Below are positions 1-6,962 of a stretch of DNA of 8,297 nucleotides, piece by piece; position 1 is the stretch's first letter, and every line of letters starts with the position of its first letter. Source of the stretch: Actinomycetes bacterium (GTDB taxonomy: Bacteria > Actinomycetota > Coriobacteriia > Coriobacteriales > Eggerthellaceae); the NCBI GenBank assembly GCA_023395755.1, contig JAEWYG010000095.1, positions 1-8,297 on the forward strand, in the 5' to 3' direction. Both the position numbers and the translations under genes were made by a program. The notes beneath the pieces are model-generated. The model worked only from the letters and a program-made list of their open reading frames with translations. It was not told the DNA's origin and did no database searches.

Positions 1-13
1 CCACTCATATTCA

Positions 14-117
14 GACACACTTTTTGTCCGAGTAGAAAAGTCGATTTATTTGACTTATTCCATAAAAAACGGGCGCTGACCTGAGTCAACGCCCGAAATT
101 GGACACACTTTTTGTCC
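14..117. repeat. Two direct copies of a 16-bp repeat flanking a terminator
   Basis: The 16-mer gacacactttttgtcc occurs at 14-29 and again, identically and in the same orientation, at 102-117. The second copy is preceded by g, so it carries a short dyad GGACA-N7-TGTCC (101-117); the first has AGACA-N7-TGTCC. The copies start 88 bp apart and bracket the intrinsic terminator at 64-95. An exact 16-bp repeat within 120 bp is not expected by chance. Repeated subterminal motifs are typical of the ends of some transposable elements, and dyads of this kind can also bind a regulator. No transposase is visible inside the window, so the nature of the repeat is undecided. Confidence 0.6.
64..95 (-). terminator. 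Intrinsic terminator after the RodZ-like gene
   Basis: On the minus strand an 11-bp stem (CGGGCGTTGAC paired with GTCAGCGCCCG, one G-T wobble, 4-nt loop TCAG; 70-95) is followed at once by six T residues (64-69). This is a textbook Rho-independent terminator for leftward transcription. The plus strand has no T-run after the stem, so it is not bidirectional. It lies about 70 nt past the stop codon at 166 and probably ends the ftsK/RodZ-like transcript. Confidence 0.88.
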
Positions 118-123
118 TATAGG

Positions 124-149
124 CCCGTTTCTCTCGCTCAAGAAATGGG
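124..149. other. Stem-loop just downstream of the RodZ-like stop codon
   Basis: Arms cccgtttct (124-132) and agaaatggg (141-149) pair over 9 bp with an 8-nt loop. The plus-strand RNA would have one G-U wobble; the minus-strand RNA would have an A-C mismatch. No T-run follows on either strand, so I do not call it a terminator. It could be a 3'-end stabilising hairpin or chance. An 8-bp palindrome cctatagg (116-123) adjoins it. Confidence 0.3.
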
Positions 150-165
150 AGGCAGTTCACGGTGA

Positions 166-1320
166 TTAGGCACTTGTTGATGTTCCCGTACTGCTTCCTG
201 TACCAGAAGCGCTCGCGTTAGCTGTCTGACCCTCGGTTGAAGAAGAACTTTTTGTGCCAGACGTTGTCGCATTCGGATGGTCCGTTTTCCATTTCTCCAA
301 ATAAGTGTTGAAATCTACCGACACCATCGGTACGCCATTTGCATCCGTGGTATCGAATGCAACTTTCTCACCGTTCACCGTTACCGTAACCGAATCGCTC
401 ATCCAACAAGCAAGGCTCCAGGTGCCAGTAACATCAACAGTTTCCTTCGAACCGGCTGTTAAGAATACCTGCGAAGCGGTACCGTTCACGGTAATCACCG
501 CGTAGGGGTCTTGACCCTTTGCCACCTCATAAATCACCTGTACGCTCGTGGGTGCAACCTCAACCGGTGTTTGCTGCTGCTGTTGCTGTTCCCCATCTCC
601 CTGGCCGTTTTGCGTCGTATCAGTCAAACCTGTCACGGGAACCTTAGGAACATCTCCGCTACTATTTCCCTTATTGCCAAACACCAAGACCAATACCACG
701 ATAAGCACCACGAGTATAACGGCGCCTGCAATAATAAAAGGAAGCTTCGACTGCACCCCATTCGGAGCTTTTGGTCCAGCGTAAAAGTTTGTGTATTGCG
801 TTGTAGGAAGCGCCGTATGTCTACTTGTATGCGTACGGCCCTCCGAATAACGACGATCAGATCCTGAGTTTGCGCCATCGCGCTGGCCGTAATCGGCGCG
901 ACTATACGCCGTGCGATCGTCGTACAGCGCCCTCCCGAAAGCATTCTGTCGCGGAACATGCTCGACGGATTCTTCTTCTTGGCGAACTGTCCGCGAAGAG
1001 CGACGCGTACGCGTCGCTTCACCCATATCAAAACCCGACGCAGCAGGCCTCACGTCTGAACGTGCTCTACCCACTTGATAGGCGTAGGCTTCATCCAGAT
1101 ACATGCGAGTTATCTCGGTAGGATTCAAGCCCAACAGGCGTGCATAGGCATTAACCATGTTGCGCGTATATCCACGCGGTGGCATACGGGAAAAGTCGTT
1201 GCCCTCAATAGCTCGCAGGATGTCTGGACGTATACGCAATCTCCGCGCTGCGGTGGCAAGGTCATAACCCTTACGTTCCCGGGCCTCCTGTAGTACCGAT
1301 CCGAATGTCATCCGTGCCAC
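166..1320 (-). CDS. RodZ-like membrane protein with N-terminal helix-turn-helix
   Basis: A 384-residue single-pass membrane protein of the RodZ type. Residues about 4-75 form an Xre/HTH_25-like fold (QEARERKGYDLATAARRLRI, then a YTRNMVNAYARLLGL segment), a shape typical of RodZ. A basic, Arg/Ser/Tyr-rich, probably disordered stretch (about 85-190) follows, then one transmembrane helix (about 193-216), a six-glutamine run (245-250), an extracytoplasmic beta-rich domain resembling DUF4115 (about 252-345, with VTVNGEKV), and a Ser/Thr/Gly-rich tail (350-384). The GTG at 1320 is preferred: AGGGG (1328-1332) sits 7 nt upstream, whereas the ATG at 1353 would overlap ftsK and the ATG at 1311 would be 16 nt from that site. 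The start lies 4 nt past the ftsK stop, implying translational coupling. In rods with MreB, RodZ anchors the elongation machinery; whether this organism has MreB cannot be told here. The family call is good, the exact role inferred. Confidence 0.8.
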   Translation of the reverse strand: MARMTFGSVLQEARERKGYDLATAARRLRIRPDILRAIEGNDFSRMPPRGYTRNMVNAYARLLGLNPTEITRMYLDEAYAYQVGRARSDVRPAASGFDMGEATRTRRSSRTVRQEEESVEHVPRQNAFGRALYDDRTAYSRADYGQRDGANSGSDRRYSEGRTHTSRHTALPTTQYTNFYAGPKAPNGVQSKLPFIIAGAVILVVLIVVLVLVFGNKGNSSGDVPKVPVTGLTDTTQNGQGDGEQQQQQQTPVEVAPTSVQVIYEVAKGQDPYAVITVNGTASQVFLTAGSKETVDVTGTWSLACWMSDSVTVTVNGEKVAFDTTDANGVPMVSVDFNTYLEKWKTDHPNATTSGTKSSSSTEGQTANASASGTGSSTGTSTSA

Positions 1321-1332
1321 GTTGTCACCCCT
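1321..1332 (-). promoter_or_regulatory. Ribosome binding site inside the 3' end of ftsK
   Basis: AGGGG at 1328-1332 is made from the last Glu-Gly codons of ftsK. The ftsK stop TGA (1325-1327) and four further bases separate it from the GTG at 1318-1320, a 7-nt spacer. This fixes the start of the RodZ-like gene and suggests that ribosomes ending on ftsK re-initiate there. Confidence 0.75.
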
Positions 1333-3877
1333 CTGCCGCATCTTGCGCTTCAAACGCCTTCAGCGTTTCCAGTTCCATGGCGTCTACCAGCACGTCGCGG
1401 GGTTTACTGCCATTTGGCGGCCCCACAACGCCCTTATCCTCGAGCATGTCCATTATACGCCCAGCGCGAGAATAGCCAACTTTCAGGCGCCTTTGTATGT
1501 TCGATGTCGAGCCCAAACCGCTCGCTACAATAATATCAGCAGCTTCCCAAATAAGCGGGTCATCGTCCGAACAACTTCCACCGCTTCCGTCGGGTTGAGA
1601 AGCACCCAGTGTTATAAGGTTTGTCTGCAAAATTTCGGAATGATATTCAGGTTCACCTTGTTGTTTAAGCATATCCACGACAGCATTGATTTCATCTTCA
1701 GAAACATAACAACCTTGAATGCGCTGCGGTTTCGACAATTCCGGCTTTGAAAGCAGCAAGTCTCCCAGCCCGATAAGACGCTCAGCCCCCGGCGTATCAA
1801 GTACAACGCGACTATCAATACCACTTGCTACGTTAAACGCGATACGATTCGTAATATTCGCCTTAATGAGTCCCGTAACTACATTTGTTGAAGGACGCTG
1901 CGTAGCCACAATGAGATGAATGCCAGCAGCGCGCGCAAGTTGCGCAATACGACTGATGGAGAACTCCACTTCCTTACCCACGTTCATCATGAGGTCGGCT
2001 AGCTCATCGATGATGATAACGATATAGGGCAACTCGTCGCCCAATTCGCGCGCAGAAGGCTCTTCGCCCGCATCGATCGCCTTCTGCTGTTCGGCTAACT
2101 CAGCTTGTACCTTGGCATTATACTGGCCAATGTTGCGCGCCCCCACCTTAGAGAACACCTTCAAACGGCGCTCCATTTCAGCCACACCCCACGACAGCGC
2201 GCTCGCTGCTTCACGAGCTTCGGTAACAACAGGCACGTAGAGGTGCGGTATGCCGTTATAGGGCGTAAATTCCACGCGCTTGGGGTCGATCATAATGAAG
2301 CGTACCTCGGAGGGCGTAGCGCGCATGAGAATAGACATAATCATGGCGTTAACCGACACCGATTTGCCCGAACCAGTGGTACCACCAATAAGCAGATGAG
2401 GCATCTTAGCTAGATCTGAAACAATGGAGCGACCCTCAACGTCTTTACCGATGGCAACCTGTAAGGGTCCCTCTTGTGCATCCTTAAGAACATCTCCCAA
2501 AAGCACCGTTTGTCGCGTGCGATTTGGTACCTCGATACCAACAAAGTTGGTGTCAGGAATAGGCGCAAATATACGCACACCAGGTGCCGCAAGAGCTAAT
2601 GCAATATCTTGTTCAAGCGCTGTGATACGACTCACGCGTACGCCAGAGGGTAAATCTACCTTAAACAAGGTGACCGTTGGGCCAGCAACCCAACCAACGA
2701 CTTCAGCAAAAATGCTGAAACTCTCAAGCGTTTCTTGCAGGCAGTCGGCTGTCTCACGCAATTCGGTGTCGTTTGCCTTATCCTTTTTGGAAATAGCACT
2801 CGTAGCCAACATATCGGGTGTAGGTAGTTGGAAACCATCTTGTGGCTGAGGTGCTGCAAGTGGTGTAGATGATCGAGAAGTTTCCTTTTTTTGTGGCGCC
2901 ACCTCCACCGCGTTTGAAGAATTGCGCACACGACCAAGTTTGCGTGTGAGAGGTTGTTCCGCGGCATCCGGAGCATCAAAAGAAACAGTGTGACGTCCGC
3001 CGATTACCTGAGTGTTCAAAGATTCGGATACGCGACGACCCTTCTTTCTTTCCCCAGCTTCGCCGCGTTCCCCCTTATCTTTCTTATTCCGAGGTAACAC
3101 ACTGGTAGCCTGAGCCTCTTGTGCGGACGTAGGCAGTGCGTCTTTTCCCTTAGAGCGACGAACACGCGCATAGGCGGGTGCTGCAAGCACGCCGGAGGCG
3201 TCGTTGGCAGCAGCCTCGGAACGCCTGTCCTGTACGTGTTCGATGAGTTTCGACAGCGAGAACCCAATAATCACAAAACCAGCTACAATAACGCCAAACA
3301 TAATAATGCACGAGATAACTTGCCCAAGCAAAGTAAATCCAACCCAAGCAATACCTGCACCAATATAGCCACCACGGGCAGAAAGCTGATCAGGAGCAAA
3401 CAGAGCTGCAGGAGCTCCCTGCTCGCCGACGGAAACAGGCGTAAACAGAGCCAAAAGCACCAGCACCGCTACGAAAATCATAACAAGACCAACCGATACG
3501 CGAGCGGGAACACGTTCGCGGTCGAAACGCACGAGGAAGCTTGCTCCGATAACGAGCAAAAAGAACGGCAGGAGATATGCTCCCAAACCTAACACCAGAT
3601 GCAATGCTGTCGACACAAACGAGGTAACAACCGCATTCGTGGGCATAACAGCTGCCACGAATAGCGCAATGGCAACCACCGCAAATACAACACCCGTAAT
3701 GTCGCGCCGTGTTCGTTCGTCCATAATACGTCGGCTATCTTCTGGAACGGTACGCGAGGCAGCAGCGCCGTTTTTACGTGCGTTTTTCTCGGCGGGCGAT
3801 GCAGCCCTACCCTTAGACTTCGGGGCTGGCGAAGATTTGGGTGATTTATTGGATGAAGGTGCTGACTGACGGGCCAC
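1325..3877 (-). CDS. ftsK: DNA translocase FtsK/SpoIIIE
   Basis: An 850-residue septal DNA pump that clears chromosome ends and termini from the closing division site. The N-terminus (1-58) is basic and low in complexity. Four to five membrane segments follow (about 61-79, 92-115, 127-147 and 171-208), then a charged linker (about 211-365). The motor domain carries Walker A GGTTGSGKS (498-506), Walker B IVIIIDELAD (619-628) and the conserved HLIVATQRPS stretch (654-663). A C-terminal winged-helix gamma domain (about 775-835, with NIQRRLKVGYSRAGRIMDML) would read polar DNA motifs. The length is usual for actinobacterial and Firmicute FtsK. The GTG start at 3877 has AAGGAG (3885-3890) 7 nt upstream, better than any alternative. 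It lies 94 nt after rnj, in the rnj-ftsK order seen in many Gram-positive genomes, and probably has its own promoter. No frameshift or missing motif is seen. Confidence 0.97.
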   Translation of the reverse strand: MARQSAPSSNKSPKSSPAPKSKGRAASPAEKNARKNGAAASRTVPEDSRRIMDERTRRDITGVVFAVVAIALFVAAVMPTNAVVTSFVSTALHLVLGLGAYLLPFFLLVIGASFLVRFDRERVPARVSVGLVMIFVAVLVLLALFTPVSVGEQGAPAALFAPDQLSARGGYIGAGIAWVGFTLLGQVISCIIMFGVIVAGFVIIGFSLSKLIEHVQDRRSEAAANDASGVLAAPAYARVRRSKGKDALPTSAQEAQATSVLPRNKKDKGERGEAGERKKGRRVSESLNTQVIGGRHTVSFDAPDAAEQPLTRKLGRVRNSSNAVEVAPQKKETSRSSTPLAAPQPQDGFQLPTPDMLATSAISKKDKANDTELRETADCLQETLESFSIFAEVVGWVAGPTVTLFKVDLPSGVRVSRITALEQDIALALAAPGVRIFAPIPDTNFVGIEVPNRTRQTVLLGDVLKDAQEGPLQVAIGKDVEGRSIVSDLAKMPHLLIGGTTGSGKSVSVNAMIMSILMRATPSEVRFIMIDPKRVEFTPYNGIPHLYVPVVTEAREAASALSWGVAEMERRLKVFSKVGARNIGQYNAKVQAELAEQQKAIDAGEEPSARELGDELPYIVIIIDELADLMMNVGKEVEFSISRIAQLARAAGIHLIVATQRPSTNVVTGLIKANITNRIAFNVASGIDSRVVLDTPGAERLIGLGDLLLSKPELSKPQRIQGCYVSEDEINAVVDMLKQQGEPEYHSEILQTNLITLGASQPDGSGGSCSDDDPLIWEAADIIVASGLGSTSNIQRRLKVGYSRAGRIMDMLEDKGVVGPPNGSKPRDVLVDAMELETLKAFEAQDAAEG

Positions 3878-3927
3878 GGCCCTGCTCCTTTTGCTGCGTT
3901 TAGTGTACGTTTATGATTCGGTTGCGC

Positions 3928-3966
3928 GGCGGAATGGCCGCCTGCACTTAAGCACATGCGGCCATT
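3928..3966 (-). other. Overlapping stem-loops in the ftsK leader
   Basis: A perfect 9-bp inverted repeat, aatggccgc (3933-3941) and gcggccatt (3958-3966), with an inner TGC/GCA pairing around cttaag, lies between rnj and ftsK. A second hairpin, GGCGG-N5-CCGCC (3928-3942), shares bases with one arm, so the two cannot form together. Neither is followed by a T-run on the minus strand. The outer arm overlaps the likely -10 box of ftsK, so as DNA it could be an operator, and as RNA a leader structure in read-through transcripts. Confidence 0.6.
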
Positions 3967-3992
3967 ATAACTTAAACTTCCAGCAAGTTCAC
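3964..3992 (-). promoter_or_regulatory. Probable sigma-70-type promoter for ftsK
   Basis: On the minus strand a perfect TATAAT (3964-3969) lies just after the rnj stop codon. A weak -35 candidate, GTGAAC (3987-3992), is 17 bp upstream within the last codons of rnj. Transcription would start near 3957 and give a leader of about 80 nt before the ftsK GTG. The -10 is convincing, but the -35 matches TTGACA at only three positions. Confidence 0.45.
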
Positions 3993-5873
3993 GACAGTCA
4001 TGGGACGCTGCTTAGTGCGCTCCCATAAAAGAGAAAGGAGCGAGTCGCGAGCAGCTTTCTTTAGCTCACGCACGCCACCCCCCTTACTCAACTGTCGTTT
4101 GAGTGCATTTTTTACGGTGGACTGAGCGTCTCTCACTAAGTATTCATCGTCGCCGCCTGTAATACCGTGCATTTCAATTTGCACGTCACCCACGAGGTCT
4201 TTGCGCTTACTTGAAATGGCAACCGCCACAGCAGCAAACCCCTGAGAACCAAGCGCATTGCGCTCATCAAGAATATCTTGGGACGTGTCGCCAACGGAGA
4301 GGCCGTCAACAAACACAATGCCGCTCTGCACGGTCTCGCCGTGTCTTACGCCATGTGAGGTAAGCTCAAGGCTTTCTCCGTTTTCACAGATGAATACATG
4401 TTCAGCCGGCACACCCGTCGCTTCAGCCAAACGCGCGTGAGCGCGTAGATGAGTTGCTTCGCCGTGTACGGGCATAAAGGCCTTAGGACTCACAATAGAA
4501 AGAACCAGTTTCAATTCTTCAGCACCAGCATGGCCTGATACATGGACCATGGCGCGCTTCTTGTCGTAAACATCGGCACCAATCTTAGCCAGAGAATTCA
4601 CTACACGCGTAACGGCCTTCTCGTTACCAGGAACCGGCGTGGCAGAGATAATAACGGTGTCACCCTGATCTAAATCGATGGTTTTGTGTTCGCCATTAGC
4701 AATGCGAGCAAGTGCCGAAAGCGGCTCACCCTGACTACCCGTACACATAATAACTACCTGCTCAGGCGGGATACCCTTAAGATCGTAAGCATCCACGATA
4801 TCTTCGTCGGCAATGTTTAAGTAGCCTAAACGACGCGCAATGTCGGTGTTTTGAATCATCGAACGACCCGTAACAACAACCTTGCGACCATTATCGATAG
4901 CGGCATCGCATATTTGCTGCATACGATGGATATGACTGGCGAATGAAGCGATAATTACACGACCTTTTGCCTGCGAAATAATCTTCGCCAGCTCCTTGCC
5001 CACCTCAGCTTCGCTTGGCGTGAAGTTGGGATTCTGAGCATTTGTAGAGTCACTCATCATAAGGTCTACACCCGCTTTGGAAAACTTCGCAAGTGCACCA
5101 AAATCGGTGGTAACCCCATCGATGGGTGTTTGATCTAGCTTAAAGTCGCCCGTGTGAAGCACATTGCCCGCGGGGCTTTGGAAGAACACGCCTACTGCTC
5201 CGGGTATAGAGTGATTAACCGCAAAAAACTCGGCCGTAATGCAGCCTAATTTCACCTGATCGCCGGGTTTAATTTCAACAAGTTTAGCATTTTTAATTTT
5301 ATGCTCAGCGAATTTACCTTCAATAAGCCCTAGCGTCATCTTCGTACCATAGATAGGTACCTGGCGATCGAGATCCTTCATTAGGTAGGGCAACGTTCCG
5401 GTGTGATCTTCGTGGCCGTGCGTAATAATAATGCCACGCAATTTATCGGCATTCTCGAGCACATAGGTATAGTCGGGAAGAATTAGATCGATACCCGGAT
5501 GATCATCGTCGGGAAACATCAATCCCGCATCGTCCAAGATCATATCGCCCTTGCATTCAAACACCGTCATATTCTTACCGATAGCATCTAATCCACCCAA
5601 AGGTATTACCTTAAGTGTCGCATTCGGATCCTTCTTGGGTGAAGCAAAACTGCGGCGTGTACCTTGCTGACCGCTACCCTGCTTTTGGTGACCACCTTGC
5701 TGTTGTCCATCTTTCGTCAGATGAGGGCGTTGATGTTCAAGTTGTACGTGCTTGTACGACCGTGTGTTCTTTTCGCGGCCACTGTTGCCTCCGTTCGCAC
5801 GAGCAGAATTGCCGCGACGATTACCGTGCGCACGGCTCTGCTCGCGCTCGGGGCGCGTATTGTTTTGTTCCAT
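3972..5873 (-). CDS. rnj: Ribonuclease J (5' exonuclease / endonuclease)
   Basis: A 633-residue metallo-beta-lactamase/beta-CASP ribonuclease that degrades and matures RNA in the cytoplasm. The zinc-binding motif THGHEDH is at 151-157, with further ligands or catalytic residues at H221 (VNHSIPG), HTGDFKLD (240-247), GHAG (447-450) and PVHGE (H470). The beta-CASP insert carries SFASHIHRMQ and TGSQGEP, and a C-terminal domain follows from about 520. Residues 1-84 are a tail rich in Arg, Gln, Gly and Asn, absent from Bacillus RNase J1, making the protein longer than the usual 555 or so residues. The ATG at 5873 is chosen because AAGGA lies 5 nt upstream; the in-frame ATG at 5915 falls inside a strong stem-loop. 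It sits between dapA and ftsK, as in mycobacteria and (as rnjB) Bacillus. No key residue is missing. Confidence 0.97.
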   Translation of the reverse strand: MEQNNTRPEREQSRAHGNRRGNSARANGGNSGREKNTRSYKHVQLEHQRPHLTKDGQQQGGHQKQGSGQQGTRRSFASPKKDPNATLKVIPLGGLDAIGKNMTVFECKGDMILDDAGLMFPDDDHPGIDLILPDYTYVLENADKLRGIIITHGHEDHTGTLPYLMKDLDRQVPIYGTKMTLGLIEGKFAEHKIKNAKLVEIKPGDQVKLGCITAEFFAVNHSIPGAVGVFFQSPAGNVLHTGDFKLDQTPIDGVTTDFGALAKFSKAGVDLMMSDSTNAQNPNFTPSEAEVGKELAKIISQAKGRVIIASFASHIHRMQQICDAAIDNGRKVVVTGRSMIQNTDIARRLGYLNIADEDIVDAYDLKGIPPEQVVIMCTGSQGEPLSALARIANGEHKTIDLDQGDTVIISATPVPGNEKAVTRVVNSLAKIGADVYDKKRAMVHVSGHAGAEELKLVLSIVSPKAFMPVHGEATHLRAHARLAEATGVPAEHVFICENGESLELTSHGVRHGETVQSGIVFVDGLSVGDTSQDILDERNALGSQGFAAVAVAISSKRKDLVGDVQIEMHGITGGDDEYLVRDAQSTVKNALKRQLSKGGGVRELKKAARDSLLSLLWERTKQRPMTVVNLLEV

Positions 5874-5902
5874 ATTATTCCTTATCATACAGCGCCGCCC
5901 GC

Positions 5903-5938
5903 GAGGGCGTCGCATCCGTCCTTGTGCTGCGACGCCTC
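5903..5938 (-). other. Strong stem-loop in the rnj leader
   Basis: In minus-strand RNA, ggcgtcgca pairs perfectly with tgcgacgcc, and three more pairs (gag/ctc) form beyond a single bulged G (arms 5928-5938 and 5903-5914, 13-nt loop). No T-run follows, so it does not look like a simple terminator. It lies 29 nt upstream of the rnj start codon. Possible roles are a processing or stability element or autoregulation by the encoded RNase; none can be shown from the sequence. Confidence 0.6.
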
Positions 5939-5956
5939 TGCATCACGGCTTAACGT

Positions 5957-6853
5957 TTAAGCTTCGAGCACACCTACCTCACGCATGATGGCGGCCAAAC
6001 GCCTAGACTGCTCCGGGGTAGCATCTACCAAAGGTAGTCGCACTCCACCCACCGGGAAACCAGCAAGGGCAAGCGCTTCCTTCACCAGAATGGGGTTCGA
6101 AGTCTCAAATAAACCCTTCATAAGTGGTAGCAAGCCTTCGTGGGCCGCCAAAGCACCCTCGAAGTTACCCGCTGCACACAACTCTACAATCTCTTTCATT
6201 CGTGCCGGAGCAACGTTGCCAATAGTGGAAATAACACCATCGCCACCCAGCTGCATAAGCTCATAGGTGGCGGCATCGTCGCCCGAGTACACAGAGAAGC
6301 CTTCCGGCGCACCATCAATAATGGTCTTGATCTGAGACATATCGCCCGAAGCCTCTTTTACCGCTACGATATTATCGTGTTCATGGGCCAAACGCAGCGT
6401 AGTCTCTGCAGTCATGTTTACCACACAGCGACCCGGGATGTTATACAAAATTATCGGCAGCTCAACCGCGCTGGCAATAACATCGAAGTGAGCATAGATG
6501 CCTTCTTGCGGAGGCTTGCTGTAGTACGGCACGACACACATGAATCCGTCAACACCCAGTTTCGCCACATCATGCGCAAAGTCAATGGTATCCGCCGTAC
6601 AATTGTCACCCACATTGGCAATAACAGGTACGCGATCACCCACGGCTTCTATAACAGCACGAAACAATTCAATCTTCTGCGGATAAAACACCGTCGGACT
6701 CTCGCCGGTTGTACCAGAGATAATAAGCGAGTCGCTGCCTCCGTCAACCAACCGCTTAGCCAGCGCCTGAGCACGATTAAGATCTAAATCGCGGTTCTCG
6801 TCGAATGGCGTGACCATGGCCGGAATCATGCGGCCGAAGCGGGGCTGCGACAT
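5957..6853 (-). CDS. dapA: 4-hydroxy-tetrahydrodipicolinate synthase
   Basis: A 298-residue class I aldolase-type (beta/alpha)8 enzyme that condenses pyruvate with aspartate semialdehyde, the first committed step to diaminopimelate and lysine. Visible motifs are GTTGES (47-52, with T48 and T49), PYYSKPPQEG (109-118, with Y111), LYNIPGR (136-142, with Y137 and R142) and VAVKEASG (163-170), whose K166 is the Schiff-base lysine. GDDA and the PILVKEAL segment also fit. The length matches the family. The ATG at 6853 has AAAGGAG 6 nt upstream; the longer reading from 6907 adds residues with no homology and no such site. By alignment with E. coli DapA the lysine-inhibition residues H53, H56 and E84 are replaced by Y57, K60 and D88, so feedback inhibition may be weak. 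Only 109 nt separate it from dapB, the enzyme for the next step. Confidence 0.97.
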   Translation of the reverse strand: MSQPRFGRMIPAMVTPFDENRDLDLNRAQALAKRLVDGGSDSLIISGTTGESPTVFYPQKIELFRAVIEAVGDRVPVIANVGDNCTADTIDFAHDVAKLGVDGFMCVVPYYSKPPQEGIYAHFDVIASAVELPIILYNIPGRCVVNMTAETTLRLAHEHDNIVAVKEASGDMSQIKTIIDGAPEGFSVYSGDDAATYELMQLGGDGVISTIGNVAPARMKEIVELCAAGNFEGALAAHEGLLPLMKGLFETSNPILVKEALALAGFPVGGVRLPLVDATPEQSRRLAAIMREVGVLEA

Positions 6854-6931
6854 ATTCGTCTCCTTTACATACTGAGCACAGACTTCTTCGAATTTTTCTG
6901 CGCACACTTTGCATCGAATGCTTAAACGCTT

Positions 6932-6959
6932 ATTATGCCACGAACGGGCGTGCGCATAA
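6932..6959 (-). promoter_or_regulatory. Possible promoter for dapA
   Basis: In the dapB-dapA gap the minus strand carries TGGCATAAT, an extended -10 (CATAAT at 6932-6937). A poor -35 candidate, TTATGC (6954-6959), is 16 bp upstream. A 7-bp inverted repeat (tgcgcac 6899-6905 and gtgcgca 6950-6956) brackets the region and touches the -35. dapA may also be read through from dapB, since no terminator is seen in the gap. Confidence 0.35.
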
Positions 6960-6962
6960 GGC

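Noticed and set aside
38..56. Small inverted repeat aagtcga/ttgactt as a second terminator
   Set aside because: The stem is short and A+T-rich, with only a G-T wobble form on the plus strand and no T-run where one would be needed.
571..588. CAG/CAA repeat as an unstable microsatellite
   Set aside because: It is only six codons with mixed CAG and CAA, too short and interrupted to suggest phase variation; it simply encodes six glutamines.
3119..3592. Open frame of 157 codons on the plus strand, opposite the ftsK membrane and linker region
   Set aside because: It is highly polar, low in complexity and has no family features; it is the reverse of real ftsK coding sequence.
3805..3812. GGGTAGGG on the minus strand, matching the FtsK-orienting (KOPS) consensus GGGNAGGG, inside ftsK
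   Set aside because: About one such octamer is expected by chance in a window of this size on two strands, and the motif read by this FtsK is unknown.
6140..6787. Open frame of 215 codons on the plus strand, antisense to dapA
   Set aside because: It lies wholly inside an unmistakable dapA, has no recognisable domain, and its composition is what reversed dapA codons give. It is a shadow frame.
6854..6907. N-terminal extension of DapA from an ATG at 6907
   Set aside because: The extra 18 residues lack family similarity, while AAAGGAG lies 6 nt before the ATG at 6853.
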